NCBI RefSeq assembly: GCF_016793705.1
Contig: NZ_JAEULO010000052.1
Coordinates: 1 to 64,000, forward strand
Direction of reading: 5' to 3'
Origin: Tabrizicola sp.
Lineage (GTDB): Bacteria; Pseudomonadota; Alphaproteobacteria; Rhodobacterales; Rhodobacteraceae
Length of the DNA stretch: 64,000 nt
Positions 33,252 through 41,315 of this stretch are shown here, in pieces. Position 1 is the stretch's first letter; each line of letters begins with the position of its first letter. The position numbers and the translations under genes were made by a program. A model generated the notes under the pieces. The model was not told the DNA's origin and searched no databases. It saw only the letters and a list, made by a program, of their open reading frames with translations.

Positions 33252-34316
33252 TCAGTAGGGCTCGGGCAGGGTCGGCCCTCGCGCATCCGGGCAGAGCCGG
33301 GCAAAGCGCGGCGTCGCGATCCGTCCCCGCATCGCGCAAAGCCCTGGAACCAGGACGCGCACGCAGGGCAGGGGATCCTGCGGCAGGGTCAGGTTCACCG
33401 CAAGCGCGCGATGGCCAAGAGTCTCCAGCCGGGCGAGTGTCGCACCCAAGGCAATAGGCGCTGCCGCTTCCCGCGCCAGGGTCGATGCCCGGAACTGCGG
33501 CTGGTCGCGCTGCGAGCCGTAGCGGATCCAGGCCTGCACCTCCGGATCCCCCGCCTCGCGCGCAAGCCCCATGCCGACCTCGGTCTGCACCATCTCGGTC
33601 ACGGCGGCCAGCGCCGCATCGGCGATCAGGGGCCTGGCCGCCGTTCCGGTCGCGATGGCCCGTCCCTCGGCATCCGCCGAAACCGCCACCACCACGGGCA
33701 GGCCGATGTCCGAAGTCAGGTCCAAAAGCTCCGTCCGTCGCGCCCGCTGGTGCAGCCACCAGTAAAGTCGGGGCTGCTGCGGGTCGATCACCTCCAGCGG
33801 CAGGGCGGCGGCGGGCTGCTGCCCGTGCCACCACAGCGCCACGGCATCGCGCTCGATGCATTCCCACAGCGCTGCCGCCAGCGCGCTGTCCCGGTCGCGG
33901 CCCACCGCGCAGCCGGTAGAATTCGCCTCCTCCCGCAAGGGCTCCTCCAGCACGGCGGCGCAGTCCAGATAGACCTCCTGCGCCAGCACCGGCACCTGCG
34001 CCCCGCTGACCAGGTCGGTCGCCTGCACCACCGCCAGCCCGTCGCGCCGGGACAGGCCCGCCAGTTCGTCGAGATGCCGCACTGCCAGGCTCGCCCGCAG
34101 TTCCAGCGCCTCGGCCCCCGCCGACAGCATCGCCTGTTGCGTTGTCATGCCCCGGCCCGCCGGCAGCCTTGGCTTCAACCCGGTCACCCCCTCGCCCGTC
34201 GGCAGGGCGACCGCCAGGAACAGCGGCGCCTCCGGCGCATTCAGCGGCATCAGCTGGAAGTCACGCTCCAGCGCCTCGCAAAGCCGCGCAATCATGTCGG
34301 CGGGGGTCGGTTTCAT
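33252..34316 (-). CDS. YcaO-domain protein (peptide backbone-modifying ATPase family)
   Basis: 354 aa. YcaO features are visible in order: SAGAEALELR (Glu69, Glu72), NSTGCAVG (132-139), ALWECIERDAVALWW (Glu152, Glu155, Arg156) and the Mg/ATP Glu241 and Gln244 in AAVTEMVQTE, then VRVLVPGLCAMRG and a Pro-rich end LPEPY. YcaO enzymes use ATP to activate backbone amides, making azolines, thioamides or amidines in RiPPs and in a few proteins. The LVPGL segment and Pro-rich tail resemble azoline-forming members. No E1-like, TfuA or dehydrogenase partner is nearby; the next gene in the operon is a heme peroxidase. Start ATG 34316 is chosen over an upstream one at 34379. Confidence 0.88.
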   Translation of the reverse strand: MKPTPADMIARLCEALERDFQLMPLNAPEAPLFLAVALPTGEGVTGLKPRLPAGRGMTTQQAMLSAGAEALELRASLAVRHLDELAGLSRRDGLAVVQATDLVSGAQVPVLAQEVYLDCAAVLEEPLREEANSTGCAVGRDRDSALAAALWECIERDAVALWWHGQQPAAALPLEVIDPQQPRLYWWLHQRARRTELLDLTSDIGLPVVVAVSADAEGRAIATGTAARPLIADAALAAVTEMVQTEVGMGLAREAGDPEVQAWIRYGSQRDQPQFRASTLAREAAAPIALGATLARLETLGHRALAVNLTLPQDPLPCVRVLVPGLCAMRGRIATPRFARLCPDARGPTLPEPY

Positions 34317-34461
34317 GCTTGCATTGGAGGGCCGTTGCCGGAAACGATCAAGCCCGGAGTCGATGCGGCGCCAGGGCATTTCACGCTGCCATCACGGGCC
34401 CGCCGAACAGTCGGTCACGGATGTGCGACCGAAGGCGACACGACAGGAAAGAGAGGGCGGA

Positions 34462-34842
34462 ATGGTAGGATTCTTCAAACTGAAAAGCGATGCATTGGCC
34501 GATCAGGTCGCGACGGGCGAGGCGATCATGCGCGTCTCGAAATCGGCCTTCAAGGATACGGCCACCTCCGAGTGGAAGAAGTTCAACGACGACACCCGCG
34601 GCTGGCTGCACGCCAACGGCTACCGCTACGACGGCCCCGGCGCCGGTCCGAACGGCGAGATTCCGGATTCGGTCGAGATCGTGCCGGTCTACGACACGCC
34701 CAACCGGATGCATGTCCGGGTGCCGTGGTCGGGCCTTCTGAAGACCCCGCCGCAGGTCGAGGATGAACCAAGCTATGGCGGGTCGCAGAACGTGCGCTTC
34801 AAGGTGCTGCTCGCCCGCTATTTCATGCGCCACTGCCGCTGA
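34462..34842 (+). CDS. 126-aa protein divergent from the YcaO gene, unknown
   Basis: Soluble 126-aa protein starting MVGFFKLKSDALADQVATGE, with GAGAGGGCGGA upstream. The first 55 residues look helical (possible leader or docking region); the middle is GPGAGPNGEIPDS, then a beta-rich part, ending YFMRHCR with the only Cys at residue 125. An in-frame ATG at 34363 could add 33 residues. It is read away from ycaO with 145 bp between starts. I do not recognise the family. Being a substrate of the YcaO/peroxidase pair is possible but unsupported beyond position; it is long for a RiPP precursor. Confidence 0.75.
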   Translation: MVGFFKLKSDALADQVATGEAIMRVSKSAFKDTATSEWKKFNDDTRGWLHANGYRYDGPGAGPNGEIPDSVEIVPVYDTPNRMHVRVPWSGLLKTPPQVEDEPSYGGSQNVRFKVLLARYFMRHCR

Positions 34843-34853
34843 AGGCCCCGCGC

Positions 34854-36872
34854 TCAGGCGTGTTCCGCGGCCATGTCGCGGGCCAGCCGGAGGCCCTTCT
34901 GCAGGGAAAGCCGGCCCTCGGGCCAGCAGATCGGCAGGCTTTCGACGACCCAACTCTCCAGCGCCTCCTCGTCGGGGGTGTCGGGTCCGTCCCACATCTG
35001 GCTCGCGATGCGGCGGAAGGTGCGGTAGGCCGCACCGGCCTCTTCCGCCCGCCCCAGATGTGCGAAGGAGGCGACCGCCCAGACGCCAAGGTCGGGGAAA
35101 CCGTCCGGGCATTTCTCGACGGTGGCGATGGTCGTGGCATGGTCGCCCGCCATGAAGTGAATGCCGGCCAGATAGGCCGTGTAATACTCGGGATAGATCG
35201 GGTTCAGCTTCACCGCCTGCATCGCCAGGTCCTTCGCCTCGGCGGCATGGCCGAGGAACCCCAGCCCGCTTGCCGCCGCGATCAGGGTTTCTGCATCATG
35301 CGGGTTCATGTCCACCGCCAGCCGGAAATGCGAATTGGCCCGTTCCGGCGACCGGGCGATGGCCCAGTTCCACGCCATGCTGATGTGGCAGCGCGGGTCG
35401 TAGGGGTCAAGCGCGATGGCCTCGCGCGCGTGCTTGAAGGCCTTGGCGCAGTCGGCCTTGCGGTTGGCATAACCGGGGCGGACCATGCTGCGCGTGCTCA
35501 GCACCTGCGCCAGGCTCGCATGGCTGCCCGCCAGGCCGGGGTCCAGGTCGATCGCCTTCAGGAACATCGCTTCCGCTTCCGCGTCCGCTTCCGCCGACCA
35601 CAGCCGCGACAGCTGGTGCCCCTTCAGCCACAGGTCATAGGCCACCGGATTGCCCGGTGTCGAACGGGCATGGCGCAGCAGGGTGATGTGGTTCACCTGT
35701 GACGCCAGGTTCGCCGCCACCGCCCCCGCGACCGATGAACTGATCTCCTGCAACTCGTGTTCCGCCACCGGGAACAGGTGCGACCAGACCTCGCTGCCGT
35801 CGCGGCAGTCGATCAGCGTGACGAACAGCTTCCCGGTCCCCGTGCGCCAGTCCAGCACGCAGTCCACCGCGAAATCGGCGTCGATGGCCGCGCCCACGGC
35901 GGTGAAGTCGACGGCGGCGGCCGAGTCGAAGCCGCTCGACGGCCAGGGGATCACGATCCAGCAGCGGAATTTCGACAGGCAGGATTTGGCAAGGAAGGCA
36001 AAGCCTTCGCCCAGATAGTCCTTGCTGGCATCGGTGTGCCGGGTCAGCGGCGGCCGGATGGTGATCCGCGGCGGGCCGCTGCGGGTCAGGGGCGCACGGC
36101 TCGCCTGCACCGGCGCCACCCCGCGCGGCAGGGACACCTCGCCGCTCTTGATCGCGACCAGAAGCTCCTGCGACGCCTCGCTCGGCTCGCTGTCCAGCTC
36201 CTCGGCAAGGGCCTGTTCCAGCAGCCCGAACTGCCGCAGCGCCGCCGACTGGTCGCCCCGCAGCGCGTGGAAGCGCATGATGAACTGATGTGCCAATTCG
36301 TGCGAGGGCTCGATCCGCACCAGCTCCTCGGCGACGCGGGTGTCGGTCAAGGCATTGGCAGCGATCAGTCTTTCCAGCTGGTCAGTCAAGGCCGTGGTCA
36401 GAACCGAGCGCAACTGCGACCGTTCGATCTGCAACCAGGCCTCGAAGACCGGGGCCGCGGGCTGGGCCGGGCCGAACAGCTCGCCCAGCCACAGCGCCGC
36501 AGCGGACAGAAGCGCGTTCTGGTCATGCGTACTGGTGGCGATCAGCTCGCGGAACCGCCGCACGTCCAGATCGAAGGCTGCGCCCTTCAGACCGACCGAG
36601 AAGCGGTCAGCCTCGACCACATCCTCGTCCTCCGGCCCCAGCACCTCGCGCAATTCGCGCAGCGCCTGCCGCAGGCTCGACCGCGCCAGCGCCTCGGGGG
36701 CGGGGTCCCAGAGAAGCGAGGCCAGCTGTTCGCGGTTCATCCGGCAGCCGGGGCTGAGGAGCAGAAGCCCCAGCAGACAGCGCGTCTTGCGGGTCTTGAA
36801 CACGACCTCCTCGCCCGATGCGATGCGGGCGACCCGGCAAGAGCCCAGGAGATCGACGTGAAACCGGAACAT
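34854..36872 (-). CDS. SARP-like (BTAD) transcriptional regulator with C-terminal TPR region
   Basis: 672 aa. Residues 1-100 form an OmpR-type winged helix with the SARP opening (FRFHVDLLGSCRVAR, TRKTRCLLGLLLLSP, REQLASLLWD, SSLRQALRELREVLG). The bacterial transcriptional activation domain follows (about 110-245, LRGDQSAALRQFGLLEQAL). After a linker comes a middle alpha/beta domain (about 290-400) and TPR-like repeats (about 410-620). There is no membrane helix. Such proteins resemble AfsR/CadC-like regulators; in this context it may control the ycaO or transporter genes. It converges on the 126-aa gene, 11 bp between stops. Confidence 0.8.
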   Translation of the reverse strand: MFRFHVDLLGSCRVARIASGEEVVFKTRKTRCLLGLLLLSPGCRMNREQLASLLWDPAPEALARSSLRQALRELREVLGPEDEDVVEADRFSVGLKGAAFDLDVRRFRELIATSTHDQNALLSAAALWLGELFGPAQPAAPVFEAWLQIERSQLRSVLTTALTDQLERLIAANALTDTRVAEELVRIEPSHELAHQFIMRFHALRGDQSAALRQFGLLEQALAEELDSEPSEASQELLVAIKSGEVSLPRGVAPVQASRAPLTRSGPPRITIRPPLTRHTDASKDYLGEGFAFLAKSCLSKFRCWIVIPWPSSGFDSAAAVDFTAVGAAIDADFAVDCVLDWRTGTGKLFVTLIDCRDGSEVWSHLFPVAEHELQEISSSVAGAVAANLASQVNHITLLRHARSTPGNPVAYDLWLKGHQLSRLWSAEADAEAEAMFLKAIDLDPGLAGSHASLAQVLSTRSMVRPGYANRKADCAKAFKHAREAIALDPYDPRCHISMAWNWAIARSPERANSHFRLAVDMNPHDAETLIAAASGLGFLGHAAEAKDLAMQAVKLNPIYPEYYTAYLAGIHFMAGDHATTIATVEKCPDGFPDLGVWAVASFAHLGRAEEAGAAYRTFRRIASQMWDGPDTPDEEALESWVVESLPICWPEGRLSLQKGLRLARDMAAEHA

Positions 36873-36988
36873 GCGGGAGGTCCCCCAAAACCTCAGGGAT
36901 CAACGTTGCACGAGCGTCGGGGGCTTTCAACAGGCGAGCGGCAAGATGTCCAGCATATTCCTGCGGTTGTGGCCTTCCGGCTGGACGG

Positions 36989-37822
36989 TCAGGGCGCGAA
37001 GAAGGGTTTGGCCTTCATCGTCTCGGGCACCGGAACTCCCATGCGGGTCAGGATCGACGGCGCCAGCGCCAGTTGATCAAGCACTTCATCTTCGCTCGGC
37101 AAGATACTGTTTCCGAAGTAGTAAAACGCAAAGTCCCGCTGGTCTTCGCCTGTCCCGCCATGATGCCCGCGGGCGTCCTGGCCATGGTCGGCGGTGACGA
37201 TCACCTCATAGCCGTTCTGGCGCCAGCGGTGGATGAACGGCGCCAGGATCGCGTCCAGATGGAAGCAGGCGTGATCCATTTCCTCGCAGTCGTGGAAGAA
37301 GCGGTGGCCCATGCTGTCCAGCGTGCAGGTGTGCAGGATGCCGTAGTCTACCCCCTTGATTTCGCACAACCTTGTGAGCGTGCCGAACAGGTCGTAGTCC
37401 GAGGGCGTCATCTGGTTGGCATGGCCGTAGCCGTGCATGGTGTGGAACCTTCCATGGGTGATCGGCCCCTCCGGCTCGTCATATTCGATGTCGCGCACCA
37501 CGTCGAAGGGCGCGCGGTTGAAGAACTCGGACCAGTAGCTGTGCGTCACAGCGCCGGTCTTCTTGCCCGCCCTGGTCAACTCGCTGAAAACATCCGGGAA
37601 ATCAAGGCGATGGATGCCGGCGTTGTCCCAGATTCCGTGCTTCTGCGGCGGGACCCCGGTATGGATCGAGGCATAGCACGAGGCCGAAGTCGAGGGCAGC
37701 ACCGCCCGCATCCGACGAACCTGCGCCTCGCCCTGTTCGACCCAGCCTTCCAGGTTGCCGAACAGCCGCCGCCAGTTCCGGTAAGGCACCCCGTCCAGGA
37801 TGATGAGAAGCAGTTTCTTCAT
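36989..37822 (-). CDS. Alkaline phosphatase superfamily hydrolase (nucleotide pyrophosphatase/phosphodiesterase-like)
   Basis: 277 aa without signal peptide. The superfamily metal and nucleophile positions can be followed: Asp10 in IILDGVPY, nucleophile Thr45 (or Ser44) in LPSTSAS, Asp169 and His173 in LDSMGH, Asp212-His213 in TADHGQ and His220/His221. It is shorter than most NPP or phosphonoacetate hydrolases, lacking a large cap. It lies 87 bp downstream of the fused ABC ATPase gene and upstream of the SARP-like gene, so it may act on a compound imported by the transporter. The substrate is not predictable. Confidence 0.82.
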   Translation of the reverse strand: MKKLLLIILDGVPYRNWRRLFGNLEGWVEQGEAQVRRMRAVLPSTSASCYASIHTGVPPQKHGIWDNAGIHRLDFPDVFSELTRAGKKTGAVTHSYWSEFFNRAPFDVVRDIEYDEPEGPITHGRFHTMHGYGHANQMTPSDYDLFGTLTRLCEIKGVDYGILHTCTLDSMGHRFFHDCEEMDHACFHLDAILAPFIHRWRQNGYEVIVTADHGQDARGHHGGTGEDQRDFAFYYFGNSILPSEDEVLDQLALAPSILTRMGVPVPETMKAKPFFAP

Positions 37823-37909
37823 TCGGGCAAAGCCTCCTAGGTCGCGCCTTCGGCTTCTCGTCGGAGACCACCCCGGCGAGGAGGAACGAAGTCTCCGACA
37901 AGCTGCAGT

Positions 37910-39544
37910 TCAATTCCCCGCGCTTTCCATCTTGCGGTGCGCGATCACCTGCTCCAGCCAGCCCAGCTCCATCTCCGGCACCGAGGAAAGCAGAAGATCG
38001 GTGTAATCGTCGAACGGCGGGGTCAGCACGTCGGACTTCTGGCCGTACCGGACGACCGCGCCCTTGAACATCACCGCGATCTTGTCGGCGATGGCCTTCA
38101 CTGTCGCAAGGTCATGCGTGATGAAGAGGTAAGCCACCCCCGCCTCGGCCTGCAATGTCAGCAGAAGCTTCAGGATGCCGTCCGCCACCAGCGGATCCAG
38201 CGCCGAAGTGACCTCGTCGCAGATGATCAGCTTCGGGTTCGCCGCCAGCGCCCGGGCGATGCAGACGCGCTGCTTCTGGCCACCCGACAATTCGGCCGGG
38301 TAGCGCGCCGCGAACCCTTTGCCCATCTCGATCTGGTCCAGAAGCTCCTGCACCCGCTTGTCCCGCTCCGCCCCCTTGAGGCCGAAGTAGAACTCCAGCG
38401 GCCGCCCGATGATCGTCCCCACGGTCTGCCGCGGGTTCATCGCGGTGTCGGCCATCTGGTAGATCATCTGGATTTCGCGCAGGTCGTCCTTCGTCCGCCC
38501 CGCAAGATCGGCAGAGAGCTGGCGCCCGGCAAAGGTGATCCGGCCCTGCAAGGGCGGCAGAAGCCCGGTGATCGCCCGGGCCAGCGTCGACTTGCCCGAG
38601 CCGCTTTCGCCCACCACCGCCAGCGTCTGCCCGGCGGGCAGGTCGACCGTGACGTTCTTCAGCACGTCGAAATTGGTGCCCCGATAGCGCGCGGTGATGT
38701 TCTGCACCTGAAGAACCGGCGGGGCAGGGGCTTTCTCGGTATGCTCCAGGCCCCGGACTGAAACCAGCGCCTTGGTATAGTCCTGTGTCGGCGCATGGAT
38801 GACTTGCCCGGTCTCGCCCAGTTCCACCATCCTTCCGTGGCGCAGCACCATGATCTCGTCGGCCACCTGCGCCACCACGGCGAGGTCGTGGGTGATGTAG
38901 AGTGCTGCGACATGGGTGTCCCGGATCGCCTCCTTGATCGCGGCCAGCACGTCGATCTGGGTCGTCACATCCAGCGCGGTCGTCGGTTCGTCGAAGATCA
39001 CCAGGTCGGGCTTCGGGCACAAGGCCATCGCCGTCATGCAGCGCTGCAACTGCCCACCCGAGACCTGGTGTGGATAGCGATTGCCGATCGTGTCGGGGTT
39101 CGGCAGCCCCAGTTTCTTGAACAGCCCCCGCGCCCGCGCTTCCGCCTCGGCCTTGGTCATCAGCCCATGCGAGAGCGAGGTCTCGATCACCTGTTCCATG
39201 ATCTGCTTTGCCGGGTTGAAGCTGGCCGCCGCCGATTGCGAAACGTAAGTGACTTCGCGTCCCCTGAGCGCGCGCAGGGCCTTCGCATCGGCCAGCCGGA
39301 TTTCCCGTCCGTTCAGGTGGATCGTTCCCGCCGTCAGCCGCACCCCGCCGCGCCCGTAGGACATGGCGGACAGCCCGATGGTCGACTTGCCCGCCCCGGA
39401 TTCGCCGATCAGGCCCATCACGCGGCCCCGCTCCAGCGTCAGGTCCACCCCATGCACCAGCGTCACGTTCTTCGGCGGTTCCCCTGGCGGGTAAGAGGTG
39501 GCCTCGATCACCAGGCCCTTGATCTGGAGGAGAGGATCAGCCAC
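37910..39544 (-). CDS. Peptide/nickel-type ABC importer, fused dual ATPase (DppD-DppF)
   Basis: 544 aa with two ATPase domains in one chain. Domain 1 has Walker A GESGAGKST and signature VSGGQLQRC; domain 2 has GESGSGKST and LSGGQKQRVCIARAL. Each Walker B is followed by the expected Glu (VIFDEPTTALD; IICDEVTSALD). Fused forms of this kind power Dpp/Opp-type importers with DppB/DppC permeases. Its start overlaps the permease gene by 8 bp. The DppD-like C-terminal Fe-S Cys motif is not evident at the junction. Confidence 0.92.
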   Translation of the reverse strand: MADPLLQIKGLVIEATSYPPGEPPKNVTLVHGVDLTLERGRVMGLIGESGAGKSTIGLSAMSYGRGGVRLTAGTIHLNGREIRLADAKALRALRGREVTYVSQSAAASFNPAKQIMEQVIETSLSHGLMTKAEAEARARGLFKKLGLPNPDTIGNRYPHQVSGGQLQRCMTAMALCPKPDLVIFDEPTTALDVTTQIDVLAAIKEAIRDTHVAALYITHDLAVVAQVADEIMVLRHGRMVELGETGQVIHAPTQDYTKALVSVRGLEHTEKAPAPPVLQVQNITARYRGTNFDVLKNVTVDLPAGQTLAVVGESGSGKSTLARAITGLLPPLQGRITFAGRQLSADLAGRTKDDLREIQMIYQMADTAMNPRQTVGTIIGRPLEFYFGLKGAERDKRVQELLDQIEMGKGFAARYPAELSGGQKQRVCIARALAANPKLIICDEVTSALDPLVADGILKLLLTLQAEAGVAYLFITHDLATVKAIADKIAVMFKGAVVRYGQKSDVLTPPFDDYTDLLLSSVPEMELGWLEQVIAHRKMESAGN

Positions 39545-40352
39545 CGCGGCCTCCTTTCAGGCTGGAGGTGCGGGTGAGGATCCAGTCCGCCACCAGGTTC
39601 ACGCTGATTGCCAGTGCCGCGATGGCGGCAGCGGGCAGAAGCGCGGCGGACTTGCCGTAGATCAGCCCGTCCTTGTTCTCCTTCACCATGCCGCCCCAAT
39701 CCGCCAGGGGCGGCTGCACGCCAAGGCCCAGGAACGAGAGTGTCGAGATGAAGAGCACCGCGAAGATGAAGCGCAACCCGAACTCCGCCACCAGCGGCGA
39801 CAGCGCATTGGGCAGGATTTCGCGGAAGATGATCCAGCCGCCCTTCTCGCCGCGCAGCTTCGCCGCCTCGACATAGTCCATCACCGCGATGTCGACCGCG
39901 ACCGCGCGGCTCAACCGGAAGACGCGGGTGCTGTCCAGCACGCCCATCACCAGGATCAGCACGGTCAGGTTCAGCGGCAGCACCGACAGCATCACCAGCG
40001 CCACGATCAGCGAGGGAACCGCCATCACCAGATCGACAAGCCGCGACAGAAGCTGGTCGATCCAGCCGCCCTTGACGGCGGCCAGGAACCCCAGGAAGGC
40101 CCCCAGCGAGAAGGACAGGACCGAGGAGGCGAGCGCCACGAAGATGGTGATCTGCGCACCATAGATCAGGCGCGACAGGATATCCCGACCGATGGTGTCG
40201 GTGCCCAGCCAATGCTCCGAGGAAATGCCCTCCCACTGGCCTCCGCTGCTGTCGCTGATGGGCCAGGGCGCAATCCAGTGCGCGAAGACGGCGATGAAGA
40301 GGAAGGTCCCGGTCAGGACGAGGCCGATGAGGGCTGAAAGCGGAATCCTCAT
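39537..40352 (-). CDS. ABC importer permease, DppC type
   Basis: 271 aa with about six membrane helices. The N-terminal helix plus SSEHWLGTDTIGRDILSRLIYGAQ is the DppC/OppC hallmark, and AAKLRGEKGGWIIFREILPNAL is the EAA-type coupling loop to the ATPase. Its start overlaps the DppB stop (4 bp) and its end overlaps the ATPase gene, so the order is permease B, permease C, ATPase in one transcript. Confidence 0.92.
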   Translation of the reverse strand: MRIPLSALIGLVLTGTFLFIAVFAHWIAPWPISDSSGGQWEGISSEHWLGTDTIGRDILSRLIYGAQITIFVALASSVLSFSLGAFLGFLAAVKGGWIDQLLSRLVDLVMAVPSLIVALVMLSVLPLNLTVLILVMGVLDSTRVFRLSRAVAVDIAVMDYVEAAKLRGEKGGWIIFREILPNALSPLVAEFGLRFIFAVLFISTLSFLGLGVQPPLADWGGMVKENKDGLIYGKSAALLPAAAIAALAISVNLVADWILTRTSSLKGGRGG

Positions 40353-41305
40353 TTCGGATGCCTCAGTCTTGGGTTGGCCAGGATGCCGATGACATCGGCC
40401 AGCATGTTCAGGAAGATGTAGACGGCGGCGAAGACCAGACCCACGGCCTGCACCACCGGCAGGTCACGCTTCGTCACATGGTCGACGAGATACTGGCCAA
40501 GCGCGTTGTAGCCGAAGACCACTTCGACCACGACGACGCCGACGACCAGATAGGCGAGGTTCAGCATGACCACGCTGACCACCGGGGCGATGGCGTTCGG
40601 GAAGGCATGCTTCCAGATGATCGTCATCGGCGACAGGCCCTTCAGCTCCGCCGTCTCGATATAGGCCGATTGCATGACGTTCAGGATCGCCGCGCGGGTC
40701 ATCCGCATCATGTGCGCAAGGACGACGAGAACCAGCACGATGACTGGCAGGGCTACGGCATGAAGCTTTGCCCAGAAAGTCATCCCCGGGAAGACCATGG
40801 CGACGGGCTGGAAGATCGGGATAAGCTGGGTCAGCAGGTAGATCACGAAATAGGCCGCGACGAATTCCGGCAGGCTGATCGTGGTCAGCGTGATGCCCGA
40901 GATCAGCTTGTCCGGCCAGCGCCCGGCATAGCGCGCGGCGATCAGGCCCAGAAGGATCGCGAGTGGCACGGCGATGACTGCGGCGCAACCGGCCAGGAAC
41001 AGCGTGTTGCCCAGCCGCTGCCCGATGGACTGCGCGATGTCGGCCCCGTTGGTCAGAGAGGTGCCCAGATCGCCGGTCAGCACGCCGCCGAGCCATTGGA
41101 AATAGCGGGTCAGGGGCGGCTGGTTCAGCCCCATCTTCTCGCGCAGGTTGGCCAGCGCCTCGGGTGTGGCCTGCTGGCCGAGGATCGCCTGCGCGGTATC
41201 GCCCGGCAGCGCTTCGACGCCCAGGAAGATCACCGCCGAGACGGCGAGGAGCAAGAGGAGGCCCAGCGCAATGCGCTGGACCAGAAGTCTGACGATCGGA
41301 TGCAC
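40349..41305 (-). CDS. ABC importer permease, DppB type
   Basis: 318 aa, six helices. The N-terminus RIALGLLLLLAVSAVIFLGVEALPGD is the usual DppB opening; the coupling loop reads TAELKGLSPMTIIWKHAFPNAI. It pairs with the DppC-type permease. It starts 10 bp after the stop of the binding-protein gene. Confidence 0.92.
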   Translation of the reverse strand: MHPIVRLLVQRIALGLLLLLAVSAVIFLGVEALPGDTAQAILGQQATPEALANLREKMGLNQPPLTRYFQWLGGVLTGDLGTSLTNGADIAQSIGQRLGNTLFLAGCAAVIAVPLAILLGLIAARYAGRWPDKLISGITLTTISLPEFVAAYFVIYLLTQLIPIFQPVAMVFPGMTFWAKLHAVALPVIVLVLVVLAHMMRMTRAAILNVMQSAYIETAELKGLSPMTIIWKHAFPNAIAPVVSVVMLNLAYLVVGVVVVEVVFGYNALGQYLVDHVTKRDLPVVQAVGLVFAAVYIFLNMLADVIGILANPRLRHPK

Positions 41306-41315
41306 CGGCCCTGCC

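Noticed and set aside
33232-33867. N-terminal extension of the heme peroxidase frame
   Set aside because: It overlaps the YcaO coding region, is Ala/Gly/Arg-rich, and has no family similarity. The internal ATG at 33231 is correctly spaced after the ycaO stop.
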